A stretch of DNA of 64,000 nt, taken from assembly GCA_034336665.1 (NCBI GenBank), contig CM067565.1:84198858-84262857 (forward strand), in the 5' to 3' direction. This document shows, in pieces, positions 1 to 13,300 of the stretch. The notes beneath the pieces are model-generated. The model was given only the letters and a program-made list of their open reading frames with translations, searched no databases and was not told the DNA's origin. The stretch's first letter is position 1. The number at the start of each line of letters is the position of its first letter. Both the position numbers and the translations under genes were made by a program. Source of the DNA: Luscinia megarhynchos (lineage: Eukaryota > Chordata > Aves > Passeriformes > Turdidae).

Positions 1-3000
1 ATGTTCTGGGGTTCTTTTGTTCTGGTTTTCAGCTTACTAGACTTACTATTCTTAAGAAAGAATACTATTAACACAGATGTACATCTGTATGGTGATTTAT
101 ATAATTCTTAGTCATGCTTGGTTTGAATGCTGTGATTTGCATTTGGTAATTTTTTTTGTTAAATATACAAAATCCTTTAATGGCTGTCAGTCCTAAAAGG
201 AGGTTTCATATGTTTGGGGTTTTCTTAAAATATATGTCTGTAAAATAACCATGTAGTGCCGTGTATAATACTGTTCACTTTTACTTGGTTTCATGGGTTT
301 AGAGGTTTAAGCCAAAAATAAAAATAAAAAAATTAAGGCTTTAACATTGAAACAGTTACTCTCAGTAGTAAACATACTGAGATTGACTTGTCCATCACTT
401 TTATTTTTGGTCTAATTGATACTGGCTATGTCGTTAATCATAATGCCATAAAACATAAAGTAAAAACACAAAAAAATAGGATGTTTTTCTTCGATGTTAC
501 TAAAAGAATGCACAGCATTTTGTTCACCAGTTGCTAGCTAATAATGTGCCATGATCCTGTAAAGCATTTATTTTCTATAGTGACTTCTATTTAGGAAGTT
601 TGTTGCTAGTTTACAGAAAGTGTATAGAGGTATTTTCTGTTTTAGAAAGGAGACTTTAGATGAAGAAGGTTAAAGGAAAGTCTGCCTTTTCCAGCAGCAT
701 CTCAATGAGACAGTGAAAGAACAACAAATAAAACTTAGACCTCTTGACTCTCTATTTCTGTTTTAACAGTCTAGGTGTTCATGCTAGAACTTGTATGTCT
801 TTCATGTGCTGGGACCTGTAATCATTGCAAACAGCACATCCATGGGAGAGAAGGGGCAGCAGGGAGGAGCATTAATTTGGCTTCATTGGGTGCAATTAGG
901 TGCACTCCTTAGGCCTTAGCAGGTTACCAGTACATCAAAATTTGGGCAAAAAGATGTCCATGAATTAAATGTCGGTTTTGAGTTGCGTAACGAACTGTCT
1001 GGAATGCACATATAGCACTTAAGTACACCCATGTAACACCACTAGGGAGTCCTTCTGGTGAAGGAAAATAGGGAAATAGAGTTAAACTGATAATGCTGTT
1101 CCATCTCTTGCCATTTTAATTATTTACTTTTGTTGTTACCTTAAGTAACAAACTACTGAAATATATGTGCTTTTAATATATTGGAATGTGTTGGAGATGT
1201 CAGTGCTTTAGTCTATGTTTTACAGTTACATCTTTTCTGGTGTAAAAAAATGTTAGAGAAATATGACTGATGTCTTGACTAAAACTGATGACTGACTGAT
1301 GGTATGTAAATAATCAGCAATTCATTTGCAAAACCCTGAGGACAATGTGTTGGTTAACAAAGAATAAACACGCTCATTCCAAATTATTATTCTCATTGTT
1401 TAGCATTTATAATGTGTGCCCTAGATAAAATCATTAATTTTATCTCACTTCACCTAGCCTCATTACTTTTTTTTTTTTTAAGTAATAAATCTTATTTAAT
1501 TTTCTTTTTACTATTGTTAAGTGATTAGATAAGCCCTTGAAATGTAGGTCAAATTACACCCTGGTTCCAGTTTAGACATACATGTAGGTATTGTTGTTTT
1601 TTCTCCCTTCATAGATTAGATGAAATTAGTAACTGATCATCTCACAGGTTCTAATTTAATATATTGTTCACAGGAGTTGTGTCATATGATAAAAAACTTC
1701 TATTTTTCAGACAGGACTTGAAACACAAGCTAGGTATCTGCAAATTCAGAGTGGAATCCTGAGCTGTGAGTAGAGGGCTTGTCCGAGGCTTTAACCAGAG
1801 CAGTTCTTCCTCTCCCCTCTTTCTATTATCTTCACGATTCATCACAGTTCAAATCAGCAGTCATTTTGACACACTTTCCTTGAAGGAAAAACAAGCACCC
1901 TGTGTCAACAGAGAGTTGGGTGACTTCAGAGTTGCTAGAGATTTTCCTCCTAGGTCATTCTCCCACTATTATGGGTTCTTACTCTTGTGCTGCTGTAACA
2001 TTCTTTACTATTCTTGAGTATCTTAAGGTGATTTTGGACACCTCTTCACATTTGGAGAATAACTGTATCTCTGAAGATACTTAGAACTTCAATTATACCT
2101 TCTTTCTAAATTTCACACAATTAAGCTGTGTTCTGCATTAAATAAAAGCATTCTAACTGTTTCACTTATTTTAAAAAAATTGAAAAGCAAATAAATTGCA
2201 GAGCAGAGACCAGAGTACATGCAATCTGACTCGCAGTCTGTATGAGAAATATTTAAACTAAAATACAATTTTAATGTTATATCCTTAAGGCTGTGTTTCA
2301 TCTTTGTTTACAAATGGAGCACTTACCTTTCTAGGTAGAATGTAGTTCTTTGTGTATCCATTTCATTTTATGCATATCGTTTATTTTGCCAATGTCAATA
2401 AAAGGCTGTTAAAATGGCAGTAATTTCTAGGCTTTGTTCTGTGTAATTAACCTTGACTGCACTCGAGCTACTGAACAGAAGAGCAGATTCTCTTGTATTA
2501 ATATTCTTTTTTACTTGACGACTCAAACTCCTTTTTGAAAATCAGGGATTTTTGAAACTTTATTTCAAGATGTGCAAATTCTATGTCGCTATTACTTGTT
2601 CTGCAGAAATAAAAGACTGAGGTGTTAATAGTACAATACTTTAGGACTGAATGCTTTATGAGCTCTCCTAAAACAAAAGTGTTGGAATGAAATTACCAGA
2701 GAGATTCTCTTGATGCAATAGCAAATGTTTCATAAGAAGATGTGAAACTGAATTTGTAATAAACAAGACTGGCATTTTACGATTGTGTTCTTGCAGCATC
2801 AGTTTTACTGTATGGCAACAACTTAATAGCTAAAATATTCTCTTTGTTTCTTTTTTGTTGTTGTTTACCACATGTTGCCAGTTCTTTCTTGAAAAGATGT
2901 GTGATCAAACTTCAGGCCCATTTACAGGCCTTCAGGCAACGATAATATCACATTTAGGAGACTATACCTATTAAAGCAACTTGGAGGCATATATTATTTC

Positions 3001-6000
3001 TCTGACTCATGTGAGGCAGCATTGCAGTATGCAGAATTACTTCTCCTTGGCCTCTATTTATGAATTTTGTGAATACAGCTGAATAAAACTTACTCCTCTT
3101 GGAAGAATGGTGCAGAAAGTTATATGCCACTGATACAAAAATGTTATCACTGTTACAAGAAGGTGACTGTGTATGAATAAGCATTATGTTAATATAGTGC
3201 TACAATACTGAATATAAAAGAAGATATAGCACAAAGAGATATTTTAATAGAGAAGAACTGAGAGTCATTCGAAGCCTATTAAGAGCAGAGATCCATGTAA
3301 GATTGAAAATATTGCAGTCTCCTTGTTTTGGAAGGATGTATTCCCAGGAAACTTGGAAAATTGTAATAATGATCTGTATAAATGGGATTTGAAAAAAGAA
3401 ATTTAATCAATTTTGCAATGCTCTTTATCAAGGCAAAGTGAGTGTGCTTAGCAGGACTTCTCTTCTAGAGCAGTTTTTTGGTGCATATAGATGTAGGTTT
3501 TAAGTAAAATTGCCACATTTGTTGGCAGTAGAAATAGTAAAGCTGCATTTTGTACAGGTTGAATCCCTCATCTTCTTGAATTGCTGCATGATGCTGTTAT
3601 TGTTCTCCCATGTGTTCTGTGTAGTGATTTATCACATGAAAAGATGAGAAGTGTTTTCACTATTTGGCTCCCCTTTTGCTGCCTTTCATAGCAAACTGAA
3701 TTACCTGTCACAGCATTTGGTGGAATAACTAGTTATGTCTCTCCTCTACCTGACTGCTTATCTTCATAGAGCTTCTATGAACTTAATTACCTTTTGAGAC
3801 TAAAAACAGATCAGGGAAAGAAACAAAGAGAGTGGGGAGACATCTGAAGAGAGTGGCAACATATATGCTGAATCTGAAACTAAATTAAAAGGGAGAAAAA
3901 TTATTACAGTATGTCCACACTAGAATGAAAATCTTTATGGCATTCAAAATCTTTTCATCATCCAACAAGTTTTAGAACAACTTGGCTCAAGTGGGATGAA
4001 TGCACAAGTAGAATATTTACACTTGCTTAGGACCAAGGCATTCAGTTGAATTTTTTTGTAAACTCCTTCCTGCACTCAATCATCTATCAGTGTTGTTTAA
4101 ATCAATTTGGGAATGCCTATCTAAGGATTGTACAATTTAAATCTTTAGTCAAGTAGTCCATTTGGGAACATTTGTGGTAGATCGTGGTGCAGCTGATTTT
4201 CTTCTTCCTCCACTGAGTTAATCATCACTGTTACTGTGAAGGAAATCTCTTTTAATGTAAGCTGAAAGAATCAATAGTAAGTTTTCAATATGAAGACTGT
4301 TAACTGCTCGTTTAATATGCAAAAGCTATTTTGGGGTTGGACGGAAAAAACAAGAGTTTGAATTTGTAGGGAAAGATGAATAATCTCTGCATTACCATAT
4401 TAAGGCAATTTTGGAATGTATTTTCAATTAAGATATTTACAGCTGTACAAAACATTAGTGTTTTTTGAATCACAGAGAAAGACTGGAAACAAGTCTTATC
4501 TCTTCATCTTTGTGTTCTAATTTTGTATTCTTTGAAAAATACAATGAAAAAGATTTTTCTTGAGATTATTATTTTGGAAGCTTACTACATGTAAACTTTT
4601 GAAAACACTAGTTTGAAACTTTTATGGTATTGTCTCCAGATATTTATTTGCTTCTCCTGTGCATGAGGGTGTTCAGATTTTTGCAAAACTGTTGTGCAGA
4701 AAGCAAAGTATTTGGAAATGCTCAATTTATCACTTGATATAAATTATTAGTTCAAGACTGTTCCTTTTTTTTTTTTAATGCACCATTATTTGCAATCCAG
4801 CTTCTAACACACTGATAGCTAGACAGATATGGAGCCAAGCATTTATTAATGCTGCTTGAGAAGGGAATATTCAAAAATTGACAAAAATACCTTGACAGTG
4901 TCCTGCTGAGTAACCATCTACAAATATATTAATTCCATTATTTTAATGGACTCCTTTCTTGATTAATCAATGACCTTATTCTCTTAAGCATATCTGTCAG
5001 GACATGTTTTCCTAACAAATCTGTTCAGCCTGGAGCATGTGAAGCATCATCCTCATCTTCAAACTGTGTTAAGTCAAGAAAGTGTGGAGATAATGTGGGC
5101 ATTGCTTGTCCAAGAACATTAAGAACCTTGGGATCTTTTTAACCATAAAAGGATGTCTGTTATACTTTCTTGTTTGGTATAAGTTGGAAGGGAATGAAAA
5201 AAAAACAGAAGGAATTTTTATTGCTGAGAAGCATTTCCCTCCAAATAGCACATGAAGGAATACCGTGTCTGAAAAAAGATTTTGTTGGCAGGGGAAGAAG
5301 TGGTCTGATAAATGTTGCTTATTAATGGTTTAGCTTTAAATGACTATTGGATATAAAACTCAAATATTTCTACCATCAGAAATATAGAAAATTAATTCTT
5401 AGAGAGCTACTTATTTTTCTTCTGTTTGTGTAAATCCTTCTCTGGATACTAGGCTTGATTTATTTTATTATCTTTTTTCCCACCATAGTTAGAGACTGTT
5501 ATCAATTGCATTTGTTTAGAAGCTTGTTTGTAAAATGAAGAAAAAGTAAAAGAACTTGATGTGTATGTTCCAGGAATTTGCATATGAATATAAGAGTTTT
5601 TCAGTGCAGTTTTAACCTGGTTGTGTGCAAACATAATTGTTAGCAAAATGTTTATTTATTGTTTTTCAATATGTTTTGGATTTCTTTTGAGCATTATGAC
5701 AATTTACTGGGTGTTAATATCTATGGTGGGAAAATGATACATTTTATTTTAAGATTGTGAAATCATAAAATAAGCTCAAAAGTGAAGAGGTACTATTTTT
5801 CAATTTGCATTCCATTTTTAACAGTAATGCCAGAATTCCCAGACTCACCTTCAAGTGACCAAAACTGTTGAGCACAAAAAGAGAACAGTATGTATCCTTT
5901 GCATCCCTGTGTGTCCATGGTTGATGCACAGATTGGTGTATTACAAATAAATAGTTTAGTGTATTACCAAATATCTTTAAAGCCTCAAAGTGAGCATCAG

Positions 6001-7109
6001 CGTCTTCTCTTTCCTTGTCATTGTGAGATTATCAATGTGAAGGATCAGGAAGAACAATTTTTATTATTTTTTTGTTTCCACTGAGGTTCTTAAAGAGATT
6101 CCTTTTGATGCTGAGAGGGCAAGTCACATAATTTCTTGGGTTTTACATAAAACAAAGGGCAAATATTTAAAATATATTAGTGACATACAGTTCCAAATGT
6201 ATACAATGTTTTGATTCTTACTGCAGTCTTACATTTCTTTCTACAACAAATTATTGGTTGCTCAGCTATTCAGTGGTTTAGCAGCATTTACATGCTGAAA
6301 AGCAGGTAGGCAACTTTTCAATAAATGAATTTATGCTTAATGTGTGCTTGTAATTTCAGAGCAATAAAAGGATGGGTTTTTTCTTGGTTAGTTTTTAAAT
6401 TGTTTTCTGTAAAGGACTAGAGCAATGAGAATAAAGTTTACTGTTTTCTGTTGTATTATTCCTAAAGTGTGTTTTATAGGAAGTTAGATACAATGCAAAT
6501 ATGAGGTGTAAAACATAGATTTCGATCAATAAAGCCTACAAAGCAATATATTTATAGATAATTACACAGGATGGAATGCAAATTGCCATATTACTGTTTG
6601 GAAGGATGATGGGCATTCACTAAATCTAGATTATCATTTATTCCTACACAAATACTGAAAATAATAGTACATCTACAAAGAGTAACTGATGATTCAGCAA
6701 TGAGAAAAAGTCACTTGCATTTGGAAGCAAATCACTGATGTATCCAACTGTCATAAAAAGTTGATTTCCAGCTTTAAATCAGAGTTCTGGCTACAGTGAA
6801 GAGCAGGTGTATACCTCATGGTTGGTGGGTTTTTTCTCTGTTTTTCAAAGAAATTTTCATTATATTTCATGTTATGGGAAAGGACTAGCTGGTAGTTTCA
6901 CTTCCCTGTGTTTGTGTTAGAAAAAAAGCAGAGGTTTATGATGCTGGAAAGTGATCAAGGCAAGAAGTGTTATGTCTCCTGTTATGAAACTAGTTGCGTG
7001 CAATTTTTTTAAAAACAAATATTTCAGATACCTTTATAGAAAGGCTGGTCTAATTGGCCCAATTGGTGTAGTTCAGGCCAGTCAAGAGATGACTGTGTTT
7101 TTATTCCAT

Positions 7110-7156
7110 GGGGTGGACTCTGCCCTCATTGAAGTCAACAGGATCATGATCAGAGA
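7110..7156. repeat. Possible fragment of an old amniote interspersed repeat
   Basis: The bases around ccctcattgaagtcaacagg, followed by atcatgatca, resemble a phrase (cctgctcccattgaagtcaatggg plus a tgatcc-type end) that I recall as very common in reptile genomes. Only about 45 bases match, so this could be chance. No boundaries or target-site duplications are visible. Confidence 0.25.
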
Positions 7157-10100
7157 ACTATATTCATAAACACAGATTTTCAAACCATCTGAAATGTAAA
7201 GGGTAATTATATGGCATTATATATAAAGGCCTCTTTGTGTTATGTGCTTGTTCTGTGTTTCTGAGGGATAAATATATACAAGAATTGTAGGTGTGTCAAA
7301 GCAGCAAAACTGGTTCAGACAGGTAAAAGCATTTGAAGTGGTGTCTTTTGCACCATTAATAGTTTTGAGTTTGTCTCAGTAGTTCTGCATCAATATTACG
7401 AATCCTGGTTTTAGAGATTTATTATTCTTATAAAGGCATCAGGCTGAAATTTGGCTCATCAAATGAATTACTTTTTCATTCTTTTTCTATTAAAAGAATT
7501 TTATGTTGCCAGTGATAGTTGTCTGATACTGGAATGCTTCTGCAGCTTGAAATTTTTTCTTGTTCATAAGGCAGTTGGTGGCAGTTAAAGGAATTGAGAT
7601 AAATAAGTTTCCTTTCTGCAGCATTGATGGTGCACTTTGCAGTCAGAATCTAAAGGTTTTGAAATACTGACTTAAGCCCTGTAACATCACTGATAAGAAG
7701 TATTAATCTCCACATTTTAAAATTTGGAAAATAGTATATGAAGTTTTGCTAGAGTAAGATACTGACAGACCAGAAATATATTCCAATAGTTGTGATTTTT
7801 AAGCCATGGAGTATCAAATATAATAACTACTTCATCTGCTAATGTGGCTGTGGCTGTCAACCTAAATTTAGTATGGTATTTTTTAATAGGTGAGTACAAG
7901 CTATTCTGTGTGCTAACCTTTGTCCATTTGAGTATTTGTTTATCATGGTTGAACTTTATGCAATTTAAGGAGCTGTCATTCAGTAGATGTTTTTAAGTCT
8001 TCAAATAATGTCCTTTGATACAGCAGTGTTGGAGGTAGAGAGGAAATGAGTGATTTTATTAATTTCAAACAAACTGAAAAGGTTGTTAATTATTATTTTA
8101 AACATTTTGTGCTTTAGTCATAGGTTATCTTTTAAATACTGTTTTAGTCCTTTTAAAATAATAGTTTCAATTGCTACTGTTAGCTTAAAGTGCATGTATG
8201 TATAAATTCAAGACTAGAGATATTTTGAATGATAAGTACCTTCCAAATGCTTTTGTGCTGCTTTATTTAAATTATTTAATGTCAGTTCAATATGTCAAAA
8301 TGAAGTAGAAGAAAGTGGAAATTATATTCGAGTCTATCCACGTGAGCAATGGCATCAAATTAATTTAGCATGTAGTAAGCTTTCAGTGGTGAGACTTGGG
8401 TGTCATCCTCTTCGTGCTGACATTGACAAGTGAGCATTCAGGTCTTCAGGTGTAAATGACAGCTCAAGCTGTTGTGGTGTCAGGTTGATCAAACCAAAGT
8501 TGAGTTCAGGAATGGCCTCATGGCTCCTCTGGCTGCCCTATGAACAATCCAGCACTTTATGGAAGAAAGTAATTTATGAAATTTTATTATTATACTAGCT
8601 ATTCATTGCACAATCCTTGCTATTCCCAGTGTTGAGGTGGCTGTTACCAGTGTCAGGATTGCTGGTGGCTTCAGCATCAGCTCAGACAAGAATGCAAAAC
8701 CTGGCATTATCATCTCTGTATTAGCCAAGTTTTCTCAACACAGAGCTCAAACCAGACCAGAAGGCTGATTGATTAGTGCTACAGTATTTCATACTCTTCT
8801 GAAGACAGTGACTTTCATCTTTTTTCTTGCCTGCTCTGAACTGTTCTGGAGCCTTCTTGGCCCCCCAGTATGTCAATGGGAGCAACACCTTCTGTATATG
8901 GAATTTATTTAATTAATAAGGTTTGTTTATTTAATCAAATGAAAAGCATAATAAATAAGGTATCTTGACTTTAAGAACCAGTATTGAAAGGTATTTTAAT
9001 CATAGCTGAAGTATTCTTTGCAAATTCCTTGGAATTTCTATATGCACATAGTAATGTATGCTGTCCAAGACCTGTTTATTTTCTGATTATAGACTCAGTG
9101 CTGTCTTTCAGACAGAACAACACTGTAGATCCCGAAGCAGATTAGTGTTACACTCCTAACTTATTGTTGATAGTAGTGTCAGAAGTTTGTTACCTTTCTT
9201 TTTGAGGTTTGTTTTCTTTAATAATTATTGACAGTAACTCAATATCAGAGCTGGGTACACTCAGACCACATTTCATTACTTTTTCAGGTGCTGAAATGTG
9301 AAAGATACCTGACTTTTTATGTAATTTTTTTTTTTTTAAAGCTAGGCCTTTAATAAAATATGAAGACAGAAGTCTTTCAAACCAATTCAAAATACATAAA
9401 GTGACATAATTTATAATACAAGTTAAAGTTGAAGATCAGTATTTAACTTTATTTGTGATATCCACTAGCAAGGATTTTCTCAATGTTGGTAAGTATCTAC
9501 TAAACTTCTTTGTTAGAATAATACTGCACATCAGTGAGGACAAGAACGTCTTAAGTTTATTTAATAAAAATCAACTGGGAATTAATGCAAAGATATATAT
9601 TCACCAACTGCCTGAGGCTCATAAAAAGATAGTTTATTGAGCAGACACCAAGTAACTACAACATTGCTTAACATTGCTCTGGTTGCTGCAGCTAGATTTT
9701 GCCAGTACTTGTTGAAAGCTCAAGATTTTGATTCTATTGCCTAAGGTTCCTATAGAATTACAGCCAAGAAAAAGGATCTCCTATTGGACTTGGCATTAAC
9801 AATAATTTCACTATGTTAGATTAAAGAACAGTGTTTAAGTCACTGGGAATGTACATATTCTGCTAAGAATAAACCTTTTTTAGCCTGACATAGTTAAGCA
9901 TAAGCATTACAGAATACATGAAAATTAATTCATATGCTGAAATGTTGAAAAATTTTTGAGGAGTCAGTGCATTATGTGACTTGTATAAAATGTCATGACA
10001 GTTAAGTTGTGGTTCCATTCATTGTTCTGGATAATGCATTTTGCCTTTGAAAATATGATAGAAGAGTGGCATCACTTCATATTTCATATGAAATTGGTGG

Positions 10101-10321
10101 AAAATGATGGACTGTAAGTACTTCTGTACTATGAAGACTCAACAGAATAGTTCCTCTTATTTTCCTCTGTCAAAATTCTAATCTGATACAGTATCTCTCA
10201 TCTTCAAAGGAAGCACTATGTTTTTAGCAATTAGTCCACCAGCAGTTTGTGTATAATCAAGTTACCAGGTCACAAAGTATTGGGCTTTAGAGAAAGATCT
10301 CTTCATGTCAGCACAGAGAAA

Positions 10322-10351
10322 CAAAGTGTTTCTCAGATTAGAAACACTTTG
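10322..10351. repeat. Perfect 12-bp inverted repeat (hairpin)
   Basis: Arms CAAAGTGTTTCT (10322-10333) and AGAAACACTTTG (10340-10351) are exact reverse complements separated by a 6-base loop. Pairing does not extend past the arms. The stem is too short for a typical microRNA precursor, so this is recorded only as a structural element in the intron. Confidence 0.85.
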
Positions 10352-13300
10352 AATGATGTTAATCATGCTAAGGAACAGTGCACCAAAGTGTTTTATTTGA
10401 ACTGAAACATGGGGGCAGTTGTTGACTTTGTGAGATATAATATAAGGTGCAGCACCTTTGTTACAGTCTGGTAGTGAGTGACTTTTCACCAACATAAGTA
10501 GGTAGGAAATAAAGTTGTTAATAGTGTTATCTTAATTTTCCTCAAGAATCAGTAAGATAAGACCTCATCTGCTTTGTTCAAGGAGTGCATTATAGACCAA
10601 TGAGCACTGGAAGTGTCTATGCCCACTCCATATTTTTCCTTCACCTAACAGACATCCAGTTTTTCTGTTTTCAAAGGTAATTTCAATCAAGAGTAATCTA
10701 AGTTATTATATTCCTCACATGAGGAGTTTTTACAGAACCTTTATTTAAACATTTGTAGCTGCATACTTATTCTCAGTTCTGTTTGCCACCTCCCTATTAA
10801 TCAAGGCAACATTTTGGCTTAAACTGTCTTCCTAGGAAATAAATAGATGACTTTTTTCTGAGGAGCTATACAAACAATGGCAATTTCACCATCAATCTTA
10901 AGCCTCCACTTTCCAGGTTTATTGAACCTTTAGTACTGCATTTAATGGACTTGCTGCAAATGCCCATCACAGTGATCTTGTGCATCTACCTGTATAACAA
11001 CAGCAATTTCCATTTTTCCTTCTCAAGAATGGTTTTTCAATTGGAAATTATAACCTATAGAAGGAATGAAGTACCGCTGATATCCTTTGAACACATTTCC
11101 ATGAAGGCATTCTTTATACAATTTTATGTCAAAGGTTTCCCTACCATATTTCAGATAAACCAAGTAGTTCATTTAGCTAAAGTTTTAGCTGTTTCCTGAG
11201 GAAATGTGGCATCAGTGCCAGAGTGTGTCTGTTCTGTTCTCCCCATTTTTTAAATAACTGTGCCTCCCCTATCAGTGTGTTCCACAGTGAAACTGGCTAT
11301 GGCAAAGAATGCCCTTCAGTTAGTTCCTTTTCTTGTTCTAAGGTAATTTGTTGTGAGAGCTATAAAAAGTGAGTCAATTACAATACAAAGCAAACAAGCA
11401 TTAGGGGAAAAAAAATGGGATGTTTAATTTTGTCTCTGGACTTTCCTGGTATCTTTATACATCTGCCTTCCAGATAGTAAAGTCTTATGAAAGGGACTGC
11501 TCTTCTTTTAACAATAGAGCATCAAACATGTGGTTGCCACAAAACCAGTTATTATAGTGTAGCTAATAATTATGGTAATCTTGTGAAGATTAAAGTTTTA
11601 ATGTAAAGCATTTTCAATTTCATAGATACAAAAATACCTGCAGAGAGTATTTCTTAATGTGGGAACACTCCATGCTTGATTAATGCAGTGGGATTTAAGC
11701 TCCTCTCTGACTGAAGAAAATAAAAGTTTTGGTGGAAGAAGAGATAGAAATCTGTAGGTGTTGACTAATCCTAGTGGAAAAGGATATCTTTTCCATGTTT
11801 ATTAAAAGCAAACAAATAACCACTTGTCATAAGCACATCTGTTTGGACACAGCCTTAAGACAAACTAGTGTCAAGTAAGTGCAGTTATTCTGAGTGAAAA
11901 CCAAGATGGATGTGTTTAACTAGCCAGTTTGCATTTCTGAAGGAGCTCAAGCAATTGAAGCATCTGTTTCCATATGCCATGGAAATAAAATAATGTATTT
12001 TTAAAAGCAACACCCAAATCAAACAAAAAAGCTTTAAGAAGCCTTTCAGTTAGTTAAGGATATTGAGGAATTGAATGTGGAGGAAGACAGAAGGGAATGG
12101 CATAATATTTTAGAGAGGAGAAGGAACGTATTGGAAGTTTCTTTTCATGTATGTAAATATTGCCATTGATAACATTGGAAGAGTGTTAAAGCCCAGATGC
12201 AAAGCAATTTCAGAAGCAGACCTGTTGGCAATCTGTGAAGACTCTAGAAGTTTTCATCTTGATTTTCACAAACCATAGGGGCTAGAAAGCCTGTGTGGAG
12301 CCAGGGCAACACTTATTTCCAAAGAATATTAACAATTTCTGCTTAATACTACTCAAGGAGTCTGGGGACCAATCAAAGAAATGAAGGTTTGGTCTAGACA
12401 GAACTTTCTGGACATTGCTGGGGGTCCAAGTATAAATTAAATGAGTTGCTTTTGTTGTAGATCAAACAGTTAACAATGCTACATGGAGAGGGAGAAGTCT
12501 TGAGCTTCACAGTTAGGGGTAAGTTTGTGTTCATGATCTGACTGTCTGGGCTGAAAGGTCAGAACTTGGCAAGACTGTAGTGTGAATCCAAATGAAGCAG
12601 CAAAAGAGTGAGGGGGTGGAAGGATCTTCACTTCTGTTTCATTTGAGCTAATTACTGCAGTGTCCATCTGGTAACTAGAGCGTAACTCCTTTTGGAAGGT
12701 CCTGCATGCGTACATATGGGAGGGTGCACCTGTATATGCCGTGGCTATGTCTAAAGAGTTTCACCATTGCAATGGTAGCATGGTGCAAAGGAAGGTGAAC
12801 ATAAATAAATAGTTATATCTTCTCCTGAAGTGCTGTCTGTGAACATACTCGGCTGTAGGACACTTTACCGTGGGTTGCAGTCAGTGTTATTTCTTGAATT
12901 GTTTGAAACCAATGGAAGCAAAAACTATAAACTTTATCATAGCAAACAGATACACATTTGAAAGAAGTACCCAGCAGAACTGAAAATGTAACTCTGTGAA
13001 GCTGTATTTAGGTTGTAGAATGAAGCTGGTGTGAGTTGAGGTTGTATTTCTGGATAGGGTGATTTGTTTTCCAGGATTTGCTGTTTTAAGTGATGCTAAG
13101 ATTACGGTGACATTTATTGGATTTAAAGCATAGGTAAGTATTGAATGTAACCATAAGTTTTGAGCAGTTTTTTAAGTAAATCATGAAAATTTTTTTGTCC
13201 CTGCTTTTACAAATATATATATCAATGAAAATGCAGATAGATTTATTTGAAGAAATCTATTAAAATTTTTACTTAAACATGAGTTGTTATATTGCTAATG

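Noticed and set aside
2000..2026. Possible preceding BABAM2 exon end (a frame ending Tyr-Leu-Lys before gtgatt)
   Set aside because: The residues before it do not match the family, where I expect a Phe-Ser-Asn-Ile-Pro-like segment. The donor is weak and no proper acceptor was seen.
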